Shown: positions 33,853 to 42,305 of the stretch, one piece after another | Position numbering within the stretch: position 1 is the stretch's first letter | How the letters are laid out: every line of letters begins with the position of its first letter | Origin: JAWKJY01 sp041393535 | Lineage (GTDB): Bacteria > Actinomycetota > Thermoleophilia > Gaiellales > Gaiellaceae | Direction of reading: 5' to 3' | Assembly: GCA_041393535.1 (NCBI GenBank) | Contig: JAWKJY010000009.1 | Location: forward strand, 62,001 to 126,000 | DNA length: 64,000 nucleotides | Translations under genes and position numbers: made by a program | The notes under the pieces: model-generated | Told to the model about the DNA's origin: nothing | What the model saw: only the letters and a program-made list of their open reading frames with translations | The model's database searches: none

Positions 33853-34557
33853 GTGCTCTCGGTCGCCGACCTCGTCGTCCGCTACGGCCAGATCACGGCC
33901 CTCGACCGCGTCTCGATCCTCGTCCGCGAGGGCGAGGCGGTCGGCGTGGTCGGGCCGAACGGCGCCGGCAAGTCGAGCCTGCTCGCCGCGATCACGGGCA
34001 TCGTCAAGGCCGCGGACGGCCGCGTCACCTTCCTCGATCAGCCCATCCTCGGCGAGGTGCCCGAGGAGCTCGTCCGGCGGGGCATCTCTCTCGTCCCCGA
34101 GGGCAGGCGCATCTTCGGGCCGCTCTCCGTGGCCGAGAACCTGCAGCTCGGCGCGACGACGTCCCGGAAGGGCGGCCGCAAGGCCCCGACCGTGGACGAG
34201 ATGCTCGACCGCTTCCCGGCGCTCCGGGCGCTCTACAAGCGCCAGGCCGGCAGCCTCTCGGGTGGCGAGCAGCAGATGCTCGCGATCGCCCGCGCGCTGA
34301 TGTCCGGGCCGCGGCTCCTGCTGCTCGACGAGCCCTCGCTCGGCCTCGCCCCGCTCGTCGTCGACACCGTCTTCGAGCTGCTCGAGGACCTGCGGAAGGA
34401 GGGGACGACGATCCTGCTCGTCGAGCAGAACGCCCTGCGGACGGTGGAGTTCTGCGATCGCACGTACGTGCTGCGCACCGGGGACGTCGTCATGACCGGG
34501 ACGCGCGAGGAGCTGCTGGCCCAGGAGGACTTCTCCGCGACCTTCCTGGGGATGTGA
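33853..34557 (+). CDS. livF: Branched-chain-type ABC transporter ATP-binding protein LivF-like
   Basis: 234 residues, second ATPase of the importer. Walker A GPNGAGKSS, RGISLVPEGRRIFGPLSVAENL (the LivF hallmark), signature LSGGEQQM, Walker B LLLLDEPSLGLAP and H-loop VEQNALRTVEF are all present. The GTG start is two bases after the LivG stop. Forms a heterodimer with LivG on the LivHM permease. Confidence 0.93.
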   Translation: MLSVADLVVRYGQITALDRVSILVREGEAVGVVGPNGAGKSSLLAAITGIVKAADGRVTFLDQPILGEVPEELVRRGISLVPEGRRIFGPLSVAENLQLGATTSRKGGRKAPTVDEMLDRFPALRALYKRQAGSLSGGEQQMLAIARALMSGPRLLLLDEPSLGLAPLVVDTVFELLEDLRKEGTTILLVEQNALRTVEFCDRTYVLRTGDVVMTGTREELLAQEDFSATFLGM

Positions 34558-34561
34558 GGCG

Positions 34562-35470
34562 ATGACGGTCGAAGCGGTGATCAGCGGCAGCGAGACGGCC
34601 CAGAGCGCCATCAACGCGCTGCAGCTCGGCAGCCTCTACGCCCTCTTCGCGCTCGGCGTGGCGCTGATCTTCGGGATCATGCGCCTCGTCAACTTCGCGC
34701 ACGGCGAGTTCATCATGCTGGGCGCGCTCGTCCTCGTCTACGTGACGGACTGGCCGCTGGCCGCGAAGATCGTGGTCACGCTGCTCGCGGTCGTGGCGAT
34801 CGCGCTCCTGTCCGAGCGGATCGTCTTCCGGCCGCTGCGCGGGGTCAGCCCCGTCACGCTCCTCGTCGCCTCGTTCGCGCTCTCGATCGGCCTCCAGAGC
34901 GCGGCGCTCCTGATCGTCGGGGTGCGGCCGCAGGGCGCGACCGTGTCGAAGTCCCTCAACACGTTCTGGCAGGTCGGCTCGGTCTCGATCTCGAAGCTGA
35001 GCATCGTCACGATCGTCGTGACCGTGATCCTGCTGGTCGGGCTCGTGGCGTTCCTCAGCCGCCACCGGGTCGGCGTGATGATGCGGGCCGCGGCCGTCGA
35101 CTTCACGATGACGCGGCTCGTCGGCGTGCGTGCGAACCTCGTGATCGGGACGGCCTTCGGCATCTCCGGCCTGCTCGCCGGCGTCGCCTCGATCCTGATC
35201 GTCGCGCAGAACGGCACGTTCACCGTCGAGATGGGCCTCGTCCCGGTGCTGTTCGGCTTCATCGCCTCGGTCGTCGGCGGCCTCGGCAGCCTCCAGGGCG
35301 CCGTGCTGGGCGGCTACATCCTCGGCGGCGCCAGCACCGCGCTCCAGATCGGCCTGCCGCTCGAGCTGAAGCCCTTCCGCGACGCCTTCCTGTTCGGCGC
35401 CGTGCTCGTGTTCATGGTCTTCCGCCCCGGCGGGCTCTACATCGCCCGGTCGGAGAGGACGCGGGTATGA
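34562..35470 (+). CDS. livH: Branched-chain-type ABC transporter permease LivH-like
   Basis: 302 residues, about eight membrane helices. The opening INALQLGSLYALFALGVALIFGIMRLVNFAHGEF and the late GLGSLQGAVLGGYILGG are the LivH signatures, seen as contiguous family blocks. Four bases after livF and overlapping livM (ATGA). Inner-membrane half of the translocation channel. Confidence 0.93.
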   Translation: MTVEAVISGSETAQSAINALQLGSLYALFALGVALIFGIMRLVNFAHGEFIMLGALVLVYVTDWPLAAKIVVTLLAVVAIALLSERIVFRPLRGVSPVTLLVASFALSIGLQSAALLIVGVRPQGATVSKSLNTFWQVGSVSISKLSIVTIVVTVILLVGLVAFLSRHRVGVMMRAAAVDFTMTRLVGVRANLVIGTAFGISGLLAGVASILIVAQNGTFTVEMGLVPVLFGFIASVVGGLGSLQGAVLGGYILGGASTALQIGLPLELKPFRDAFLFGAVLVFMVFRPGGLYIARSERTRV

Positions 35471-36555
35471 GGCAGACCGCCTGGACGCGGTTCGTCGAGC
35501 GGGCGACGCCGCTCGTCCTCACGATGGCGCTCGCCGCCGTCGCGATCTCGGTCGCGTCGCTCGGCCCCAAGTCGCTCGATCAGATCGTCACCGTCGCGGC
35601 GATCAACCTGGTGCTCGTCCTCGGGACGTACCTGTTCGTCGGCAACTCGGGCGTGCTCTCGTTCGGACAGATGGCGTTCGCGGCGATCGGCGCGTACACG
35701 GCCGGCCTGCTGCACATCCCGCCAGAGGACAAGGCGAACTTCCTGCCCGACCTGCCGTCCTGGCTCGGCGACGCGCACTTCTCGGCGCTGCCCGCGATCC
35801 TGATGGGCGGCGTCGTCGCCGCGGCGGTCGCGGCGATCCTCTCGGTGCCGCTGATGCGCCTGTCGGGCCTCTCCGCCGGCCTGGCCAGCCTCTCGCTGCT
35901 GTTCATCGGCCAGGTGGTCGCGCGCGCGTGGGTCGACGTGACGCGCGGCGGCAAGTCGCTCGCGCCGATCCCGACCTCGATCGGGACGACCGAGGCGCTG
36001 ATCTGGGCGCTGATCACGATCGCCGTGGTCTTCGTGTACCAGCTCACCCCGTTCGGCCTACGTCTGCGCAGCTCGCGCGAGGACGACGTCGCGGCGCAGT
36101 CGATCGGCGTCGCCGTCGGCCGCGAGCGCGGGATCGCGTTCGTCCTCTCGGCGCTCTTCTGCGGCTTCGGCGGCGCGCTCTACGGGCTCTTCCTGGGCAC
36201 GGTCAACCCGGACCTGTTCTTCATCTCGATCACGTTCCTGACCGTGACGATGCTCGTCATCGGCGGGATCACGAGCGTCGCCGGCGCGGTCGTCGGCACG
36301 ATCGTCGTGTCGGTGATCGCCGAGATCCTGCGCCGCGTGCAGACGGGGGACTTCTTCGGGATCTCCTTCCCGTCGCGGCTCGGGACGCAGACGCTCGTGC
36401 TCGCGATCGTGCTCTTCCTGATCATCCTGCTCCGCCCCGACGGGCTGACGAAGGGCAAGGAGATCCCGACGCCGCGCTTCCTGCGGCGCCGGGCGGCCGC
36501 CGGGTCGGAGCCGACCGTGCCGTTGCCGGAGCGTGTCGATCCGCCAGCCGACTAG
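35467..36555 (+). CDS. livM: Branched-chain-type ABC transporter permease LivM-like
   Basis: 362 residues, about nine membrane helices. NLVLVLGTYLFVGNSGVLSFGQMAFAAIGAYTAG is the LivM core, and FGLRLRSSREDDVAAQSIGV is the cytoplasmic coupling segment with the conserved DEXAA-like stretch. The C-terminal ~45 residues (RFLRRRAAAGSEP onward) are a hydrophilic tail. Last transporter gene; 75 bp separate it from the 2-oxoacid dehydrogenase operon. Confidence 0.92.
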   Translation: MRQTAWTRFVERATPLVLTMALAAVAISVASLGPKSLDQIVTVAAINLVLVLGTYLFVGNSGVLSFGQMAFAAIGAYTAGLLHIPPEDKANFLPDLPSWLGDAHFSALPAILMGGVVAAAVAAILSVPLMRLSGLSAGLASLSLLFIGQVVARAWVDVTRGGKSLAPIPTSIGTTEALIWALITIAVVFVYQLTPFGLRLRSSREDDVAAQSIGVAVGRERGIAFVLSALFCGFGGALYGLFLGTVNPDLFFISITFLTVTMLVIGGITSVAGAVVGTIVVSVIAEILRRVQTGDFFGISFPSRLGTQTLVLAIVLFLIILLRPDGLTKGKEIPTPRFLRRRAAAGSEPTVPLPERVDPPAD

Positions 36556-36630
36556 GGTTCCGGTGCGCGGAGCGTCCGGGACGAGCGAGCGCGACGGAGG
36601 GACGGGGATGCCCGGTCGGAGGGAGGCCAG

Positions 36631-37608
36631 GTGAGCGAGGGGACGTTGACGGGGGAGCGGCTCGAGCTCGCCGTCCGCATCTACGACACGATGCTCCGGA
36701 TCCGGCGCTTCGAGGAGCGCGTCGGCGAGCTGTTCGCCGCGGGCGAGCTGCCGGGGTTCGTGCACCTCTCGATCGGCCAGGAGTCGGTCGCCGCCGGGAT
36801 CGTGTCGGCGCTGCGGGACGACGACTTCATCACCGCGACCCACCGCGGCCACGGGCACATCCTCGCCAAGGGCGCCCGGATCGCGCCGATGATGGCCGAG
36901 CTGTTCGGCCGGACGACCGGCTACTGCAAGGGCAAGGGCGGGTCGATGCACATCGTCGACATCGCGATCGGCGTGCTCGGCGCGAACGGCATCCTCGGCG
37001 CGGGCCAGCCGATCGCCGTCGGCGCCGCGATGTCGGCCCGGCTGCGCGGCACCGACCAGGTCGTCGCGACGTTCTTCGGGGAGGGCGCCTCGGCGCAGGG
37101 CGCCGTGCACGAGGCGATGAACCTCGCGGGCTGCTGGCAGGCGCCGATCCTCTTCGTCGCGGAGATCAACGGCTACGCGGAGCTGACGCCCTACGAGATC
37201 CACGCGAGCGTGCCGTCGATCGCCGTGCGCGGCGCCGCCTACGGCATCCCCGCGACGACGGTCGACGGCGTCGACGTCCTCGCCGTCCACGACGCGGCGA
37301 CCGAGGCGGTCGCCGCCATCCGCGCCGGCGGCGGGCCCCGGATGATCGAGATCCGCACGCAGCGCTGGCACGGCCACTACGAGGGCGACCCGCAGCGGTA
37401 CCGGCCGGACGAGGAGCTGGCGCGCCTGCCGGAGCTCGACCCGCTCGCCCACCTCGAGCCGCGCCTGCTCGCCGCAGGAGTCGAGCGCGCGCGGCTCGAC
37501 GCCCTCGACGCGGACGTCCGCCGCGAGCTCGACGAGGCGCTCGAGTTCGCCCGCCAGAGCCCCCTGCCAGACGCGAGCGCGCTGCTCGAGGACGTCTACG
37601 CGCGATGA
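36631..37608 (+). CDS. Thiamine-pyrophosphate 2-oxoacid/acetoin dehydrogenase E1 alpha subunit
   Basis: 325 residues. The TPP-binding motif starts GEGASAQGAVHEAMNLA (GEG instead of GDG) and ends in EINGYA. Active-site segments HLSIGQESVAAGI, THRGHGHILAKG and GRTTGYCKGKGGSMH are those of AcoA/PdhA-type E1 alpha. It would decarboxylate a 2-oxoacid or cleave acetoin and pass the acyl group to the E2 at 39349. Starts 22 bases after a purine-rich stretch (GGAGGGAGG) typical of a ribosome site. The next gene overlaps by four bases. Confidence 0.9.
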   Translation: MSEGTLTGERLELAVRIYDTMLRIRRFEERVGELFAAGELPGFVHLSIGQESVAAGIVSALRDDDFITATHRGHGHILAKGARIAPMMAELFGRTTGYCKGKGGSMHIVDIAIGVLGANGILGAGQPIAVGAAMSARLRGTDQVVATFFGEGASAQGAVHEAMNLAGCWQAPILFVAEINGYAELTPYEIHASVPSIAVRGAAYGIPATTVDGVDVLAVHDAATEAVAAIRAGGGPRMIEIRTQRWHGHYEGDPQRYRPDEELARLPELDPLAHLEPRLLAAGVERARLDALDADVRRELDEALEFARQSPLPDASALLEDVYAR

Positions 37609-38579
37609 CGGAGCTCAAGTACTACCAGGCGGTGCAGCAGGCCCTCGCGGAGGAGCTCGCCCGCGACCCGCGCTCGCTGCTGATGGGCGAGGACGTCGGG
37701 CGGCCGGGCGGCATCTTCGCGCAGTCGCGCGGCCTCTACAACGAGTTCGGCCCGAACCGCGTGATCGACACGCCGGCCGGCGAGCTCGGCTTCGTCGGCG
37801 CGGCCGTCGGCATGGCGATGACCGGGCTGCGGCCGATCGTCGAGATCTCGTTCGCGGACTTCTTCGCGACGTGCTTCGACCAGGTCGTCAACCAGGCGGC
37901 GAAGCTGCGGTTCATGTCGGGCGGCCAGGCGGCGATCCCGATCACGTTCACGAGCTTCGGCGGCGGCGGACTGAACGCCGGCCCGCAGCACTCCTCGACC
38001 TACGAGGCGATCCTCGGCGGCATCCCGGGGCTGCGCGTCGTCACGGCGGCGACGCCGGCGGACGCGAAGGGGCTGCTGAAGACGGCGATCCGCGAGGACG
38101 ACCCGGTCGTCGTGCTCTTCCACAAGGGCCTGCTCCAGGAGCGCGGGGACGTGCCCGACGGGGAGCACCTGACGCCGATCGGCGTCGCGGAGGTCTGCCG
38201 CGCCGGACACGACCTGACGATCGCGACCTGGGCCGGGGGCCGGCGCCGCTCGCTCGCCGCGGCCGAGCAGCTCGCGGCGGACGGGATCGAGGCCGAGGTG
38301 ATCGACCTGCGCTCGATCCAGCCGCTCGACGCCGCGACGGTGGCCGACTCCGTGCGCCGCACCCGCCGGCTGCTGATCGTCCAGGAGACCGTCGGCTTCA
38401 GCGGGATCGGCGGCGAGCTCGCGCTCCAGGTCGGCGAGCTGGCCTTCGACTACCTCGACGCGCCGATCGGCCGCCTCTCGGCGCCGTTCGCGCCGACGGC
38501 GTTCAGCCCGCCGCTCGAGCAGGCGTACCTGCCCGCGCCGGAGCGGATCGTCGAGACCGCCAGGGAGCTGCTCGCATGA
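37605..38579 (+). CDS. Thiamine-pyrophosphate 2-oxoacid/acetoin dehydrogenase E1 beta subunit
   Basis: 324 residues of the transketolase pyrimidine-binding and C-terminal domains (LLMGEDVGRPGGIFAQSRGL, DTPAGELGFVGAAVGMAMTG, VEISFADF, FHKGLL, EVIDLRSIQPLD). Forms the alpha2-beta2 E1 with the preceding gene. ATGA overlaps on both sides, so translation is coupled to E1 alpha and to the enoyl-CoA hydratase gene that follows. Confidence 0.92.
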   Translation: MTELKYYQAVQQALAEELARDPRSLLMGEDVGRPGGIFAQSRGLYNEFGPNRVIDTPAGELGFVGAAVGMAMTGLRPIVEISFADFFATCFDQVVNQAAKLRFMSGGQAAIPITFTSFGGGGLNAGPQHSSTYEAILGGIPGLRVVTAATPADAKGLLKTAIREDDPVVVLFHKGLLQERGDVPDGEHLTPIGVAEVCRAGHDLTIATWAGGRRRSLAAAEQLAADGIEAEVIDLRSIQPLDAATVADSVRRTRRLLIVQETVGFSGIGGELALQVGELAFDYLDAPIGRLSAPFAPTAFSPPLEQAYLPAPERIVETARELLA

Positions 38580-39352
38580 GCCTGATCGAGCGCGCCGACG
38601 CCGGCGCCGTCACGACGCTGACGTTCAACCGGCCCGAGAAGCTGAACTCGTTCAACGGCGAGATGCTCACCGAGCTCGAGGCCGAGCTGCAGGCGGCGCG
38701 CGCGCGTCCCGAGACCCGGGTGATCGTCCTCACCGGCAGCGGCCGGGCGTTCTCGACCGGTGCCGACCTGAACGAGTACGCGGGCCGCGGCCCGCTCGAG
38801 GCGCGCCGGGCGAACGAGGACACCTGGATGCGGCTGTTCCGGACGATCGAGGCGCTCGACGAGCCCGTGATCGCGTCGGTGAACGGCTACGCGCTGGCCG
38901 GCGGCACGGAGCTCCTGCTCGCCTGCGACCTCGTCGTCGCGAGCGAGACGGCGACCTTCGGGCTGACCGAGTCGCGCGTCGGCGTCATCCCCGGCGCGGG
39001 CGCGTGCATACGCCTGACCCGCTGGGTCGGGCGCGCCGCCGCGAAGGAGATCCTGATGACCGGCGACCCGCTCTCCGCGCAGGACGCCTACCGGCTCGGG
39101 CTGGTGAACCGGCTGGTTCCGGCCGACGAGCTGGCCGCCGCCACCGGCGAGCTGGCGCAGACCCTCGCCTCGCGCAGCCCGCTCGCGCTCGCCGCGGCGA
39201 AGCGCGCGGTCAACATCGGCGCGGAGATGGACAGCGAGCGCGGCATGCAGTACGTGCTGCAGGAGTTCGCGCTGCTCTTCGCGGGCCGCGACCAGGAGGA
39301 GGGCATGCGCGCGTTCCTCGAGAAGCGGCCGCCGGAGTTCACGGGCACGTGA
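38576..39352 (+). CDS. Enoyl-CoA hydratase/isomerase-family protein
   Basis: 258 residues of the crotonase fold. The oxyanion-hole segments TGSGRAFSTGADLNEYAG and VNGYALAGGTELLLACDLVVA are intact, and the catalytic-region Glu occurs in TESRVGVIPGAGACIRLTR. It hydrates or isomerises an enoyl-CoA thioester. It sits between E1 beta and E2 with four-base overlaps on both sides, an unusual interruption of a dehydrogenase-complex operon that suggests the complex and this enzyme act on the same compound. Confidence 0.9.
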   Translation: MSLIERADAGAVTTLTFNRPEKLNSFNGEMLTELEAELQAARARPETRVIVLTGSGRAFSTGADLNEYAGRGPLEARRANEDTWMRLFRTIEALDEPVIASVNGYALAGGTELLLACDLVVASETATFGLTESRVGVIPGAGACIRLTRWVGRAAAKEILMTGDPLSAQDAYRLGLVNRLVPADELAAATGELAQTLASRSPLALAAAKRAVNIGAEMDSERGMQYVLQEFALLFAGRDQEEGMRAFLEKRPPEFTGT

Positions 39353-40542
39353 CCGACGTCGTCGCGCCGAAGCTCGGCCTGACGATCGAGCGCATGGAGG
39401 TGACCCGCTGGGCGAAGCAGGTCGGCGACCCCGTGCGCGCCGGCGAGGTCGTCGTCGAGCTCTCCGCCGACAAGGCGGACGTCGAGGTCGAGTCGCCCGT
39501 CGACGGCGTCGTCCAGGCGGTGAACGCCGCCGAGGGCGACGAGGTCGTCCCCGGCCAGGTGCTCGCCGTCGTCGCCGTTGCGGGCACGAGCGGTGCTGCC
39601 GCAGCGGCGGCGCCGGGCGCGCCGGGCACCGGTGCGGCTGCCCCCGTCGGAGCCACGGCGGCGCCCCTGCGCACGGTCCGGCCGGGCCCGGCGCTGCGGC
39701 CCGACGGCTCGCCCGTGCTCGCCTCGCCCGCGGCGCGCCGGCTCGCCCGCGAGCTCGGCGTCGACCTCGTCGCCGTCGCAGGCTCCGGCCCGGGCGGTCG
39801 GGTCGTCGAGCGGGACGTCCAGCGGGCCGCGACCGACGCACCGGCCGTCGCCGCCCCGGTCGAGGCGCCTGCGGCGCCCGCGCCCACCGCGGACGGCGGC
39901 CCTGGCCTCGAGCCCGCACGCTGGAGCGCGGCGCGCCGCGCGACCGCGCGTCGGATCGCCCACAGCGCGAGCGTCGTCGCGCCCGTCACGCTCCACCGGC
40001 GCGCCCAGACCGCGGCGCCGGCGGCGACGGTCGCCGCGCTGCGCGCCGCCGGCGTGCCCGCGTCGTTCACGCACGCGATCCTCTTCGCGACTGCTCGCGC
40101 CCTCGTCGCCCACCCGGCGCTGAACGCGGTCTGGCAGGACGAGCGGGTGCTGCTCGCGTCCCGGGTCGACCTGGCGGTCGCGGTCGACGTCGACGGCGAC
40201 CTGCTCGCGCCGGTCGTGCGGGACGCCGGCTCGCTGGGGCTGGAGCAGCTCGTCCAGGCCGCCGCTGAGGTCGTCGCGCGCGCACGCGCGCGCGAGGCCA
40301 CGATCGAGGAGCTGACCGGCGGCACCTTCACCGTCTCGAACCTCGGCATGCTCGGCGTCGAGTGGTTCACGCCGATCGTCGACCACCCGCAGGTGGCGAT
40401 CCTCGGCGTGGGCGCGATCGTCGACGGCCGCTGCCACCTGAGCCTGACCTTCGACCACCGCGCCGTCGACGGCGCACCGGCTGCGCGCTTCCTCGCCGAC
40501 CTCGTCGACGCGCTCGAGACCCTGACGCCGCATGGGGCCTGA
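39349..40542 (+). CDS. Dihydrolipoamide acyltransferase (E2) of the 2-oxoacid/acetoin dehydrogenase
   Basis: 397 residues. One lipoyl domain (about 1-80, lipoyl Lys in SADKADVEVESP) is followed by an Ala/Pro linker, a peripheral-subunit-binding domain (about 120-160, ASPAARRLARELGVDLVAVAGSGPGGRV), a second linker and the catalytic domain with DHRAVDG (active-site His). The GTG start overlaps the hydratase stop. No E3 (lipoamide dehydrogenase) gene is in the window, so the complex must borrow one. Substrate specificity cannot be read. Confidence 0.92.
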   Translation: MTDVVAPKLGLTIERMEVTRWAKQVGDPVRAGEVVVELSADKADVEVESPVDGVVQAVNAAEGDEVVPGQVLAVVAVAGTSGAAAAAAPGAPGTGAAAPVGATAAPLRTVRPGPALRPDGSPVLASPAARRLARELGVDLVAVAGSGPGGRVVERDVQRAATDAPAVAAPVEAPAAPAPTADGGPGLEPARWSAARRATARRIAHSASVVAPVTLHRRAQTAAPAATVAALRAAGVPASFTHAILFATARALVAHPALNAVWQDERVLLASRVDLAVAVDVDGDLLAPVVRDAGSLGLEQLVQAAAEVVARARAREATIEELTGGTFTVSNLGMLGVEWFTPIVDHPQVAILGVGAIVDGRCHLSLTFDHRAVDGAPAARFLADLVDALETLTPHGA

Positions 40543-41185
40543 CCTCGACGACGTCCGCCGCACGGCGCTCGCGATCGCCGGGGCGGCGCCGGAGGGGCCG
40601 GGACTCGACGAGCGGACGCGCGCGCTCGTCGCGCTCGCGTGCGCGTCGCAGCCGACGACGCTCGACCGCGAGGGCATGGCCCGCCACGCGCGCCGGGCGC
40701 TCGACGAGGGCGCGGCGCCCCTCGAGCTCGGCGAGGTCGTCCAGCTCGCGGCGTCGATCGGCGTGCACGGGCTGCACGAGGGCTCGCGCGTGCTGATCGA
40801 CGTGCTGGCCGAGCGGGGCGACGAGCTCGCGATCGGCCCGCTCTCCGACGAGGCGCAGGAGCTCCGCGACACGATCTTCGCCGACCGCTACTGGCGGCGG
40901 CTCGACGAGAACCTACCGGGGTTCGTCGACGCCCAGCTCCGGCTGTCGATCCCGGCGTTCACGGCGTTCGTCGACTTCGTCGGCGTCCCGTGGCGCACGG
41001 GCACGCTGCCCGCGCTGACGAAGGAGCTGATCTACGTCGGGATCGACTCGACGCCGACGCACCGCTACCTGCCGGGGCTGCGGCTCCACGTGGGCAACTG
41101 CGTCAAGCTCGGCGCGACGCGGCAGCAGATCGTGGACGTGCTCGACGTCGCGGCCGCGGCGGGCCCGGCGCACGGCATCCCGTGA
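40532..41185 (+). CDS. Carboxymuconolactone decarboxylase/AhpD-family protein
   Basis: 217 residues with two CMD-like helical segments (about 25-90 and 135-205). The second contains PALTKELIYVGIDSTPTHRYLPGLRLHVGNCVKLGATRQQI, in short blocks matching the family. The CxxC of AhpD is absent (C167 stands alone), so peroxidase activity is doubtful. Overlaps the E2 gene by 11 bp and the next hydratase by four. Function in this operon is unknown. Confidence 0.8.
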   Translation: MGPDLDDVRRTALAIAGAAPEGPGLDERTRALVALACASQPTTLDREGMARHARRALDEGAAPLELGEVVQLAASIGVHGLHEGSRVLIDVLAERGDELAIGPLSDEAQELRDTIFADRYWRRLDENLPGFVDAQLRLSIPAFTAFVDFVGVPWRTGTLPALTKELIYVGIDSTPTHRYLPGLRLHVGNCVKLGATRQQIVDVLDVAAAAGPAHGIP

Positions 41186-41988
41186 GCCTCGGCGCCGACT
41201 TCGAGGCGCTTCGCTGCGAGGGCCCCGACGCCGACGGGCTCCTCGTCGCAACCATGGCGACGGGCGCCCCGGGGAACCGGATGACGGCGGCGCTCCATCG
41301 CGAGCTGCCCGAGCTGTGGCGTCGCGTCGACCGTGACGACACCGTGCGCGCCGTGCTCCTGCGCGGCCAGCCGGACGCGTTCTCCGCCGGGTCGGTCGAC
41401 GAGCTGATCTCGGGCGTCCCGGCCCTGGACGGCGACGCGGCGGTCCGCCTGCTCGACGAGGCGCGCGCGATCGTCCTGGGCGTGGTCGAGTGCCGCGCCC
41501 CGGTGGTCGCCGCGGTGCGGGGCGAGGCGTACGGCGCCGCGCTCGGGGTCGCGCTGCTCTCGGACGTCTGCGTCGTCGCCGACGACGCGCGCCTCGCCGA
41601 CGGCCACGCCCGCGTCGGCGTCGTCGCCGGCGATCACGGCGTCCTGATCTGGCCGCTCCTCTGCGGGCTGGCCAAGGCGAAGCGCTACCTGCTCCTGCCG
41701 GAGCCGCTGTCGGGCGCGGAGGCGGAGCGGATCGGCCTCGTCGCCGAGAGCGTCCCGGACGACCGGGTGGAGGAGGTCGGGCTCGGCTACGCCCGCCGCC
41801 TCGCGCGCGCGGCGCCGGTCGGGACGCGCTGGACGAAGCGCGCGCTGAACCACTGGCTCCGCCAGGGCATCCCCGCGTTCGAGTCCTCGCTCGCGCACGA
41901 GTTCCTGGCCTATCGCACCGCAGACGCCCACGAGGGCACGAGATCCCTGAGCGAGGGCCGCCCCCCGAACTACGGCCGCCCGGGCTGA
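41182..41988 (+). CDS. Enoyl-CoA hydratase/isomerase-family protein 2
   Basis: 268 residues, crotonase fold. RGQPDAFSAGSVDELISG and VRGEAYGAALGVALLSDVCVVADDARLADGHARVGVV correspond to the two oxyanion-hole loops, but the usual catalytic Glu positions carry Asp or His (ADGHARVGVVAGDHGV), so the reaction may be isomerase-like. GTG start overlaps the preceding stop. Last gene of the E1-E2 operon. The following 317 bp contain a tandem repeat and a hairpin, and no gene. Confidence 0.87.
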   Translation: MSLGADFEALRCEGPDADGLLVATMATGAPGNRMTAALHRELPELWRRVDRDDTVRAVLLRGQPDAFSAGSVDELISGVPALDGDAAVRLLDEARAIVLGVVECRAPVVAAVRGEAYGAALGVALLSDVCVVADDARLADGHARVGVVAGDHGVLIWPLLCGLAKAKRYLLLPEPLSGAEAERIGLVAESVPDDRVEEVGLGYARRLARAAPVGTRWTKRALNHWLRQGIPAFESSLAHEFLAYRTADAHEGTRSLSEGRPPNYGRPG

Positions 41989-42031
41989 CCGCCGAGAGGC
42001 GCCGAGCCGGGGCTTTCGCTCGTCGATCTCC

Positions 42032-42149
42032 GGGCTTCGACGAGTGCGTCGGCTCGGAGGGACCGGCGACGGGAGCCGCTAGGCGGGCCCGAGCGCGGGT
42101 GGCCTGGCGCGATGAGGGGGCGCGTGACGGAGAAGCACGAGCTTCTCCG
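42032..42149. repeat. REP-like element, copy 1
   Basis: First copy of a composite element repeated ~147-150 bp downstream. It contains a 21-base block (42039-42059, starting GACGAGTGCGTCG), a 23-base block (42098-42120, starting GGTGGCCTGGCGCG) and a hairpin (42128-42149, GGAGAAGC-ACGA-GCTTCTCC). The first two blocks are identical in both copies. Its reading frame (DECVGSE, ASPPRS) looks protein-like but has no start or family. Confidence 0.75.
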
Positions 42150-42179
42150 CCGCGATCCGGGGAGGAGGGCAGCTTGCTG

Positions 42180-42304
42180 TCCTCCGACGAGTGCGTCGGC
42201 TCGGAGATTGCCGCCGATCCGCAACGCGAAGCGGGAGCCCGAGGGCCGGTGGCCTGGCGCGATGAGGGGGGTACTGGGGGAGAAGCGCGAGCTTCTCCCC
42301 CCAG
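42180..42304. repeat. REP-like element, copy 2
   Basis: Second copy, with block 1 at 42186-42206, block 2 at 42248-42270 and the hairpin at 42276-42301. The spacer sequence between blocks differs from copy 1 while the blocks are identical, as expected for a mobile or structurally selected repeat. Confidence 0.75.
42276..42301. terminator. Strong hairpin between convergent genes, GCGA tetraloop
   Basis: An 11-bp perfect stem (GGGGGAGAAGC with GCTTCTCCCCC) closed by the GNRA tetraloop GCGA. It begins five bases from the stop codon of the minus-strand acyl-CoA synthetase gene. Probably a bidirectional terminator for that gene and the plus-strand hydratase operon. Confidence 0.65.
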
Positions 42305-42305
42305 A

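Noticed and set aside
36631..39352. Canonical acetoin catabolism (aco) operon
   Set aside because: E1 and E2 fit, but no acoX, acoR or E3, and crotonase genes are interleaved, so a specific name is not supported.
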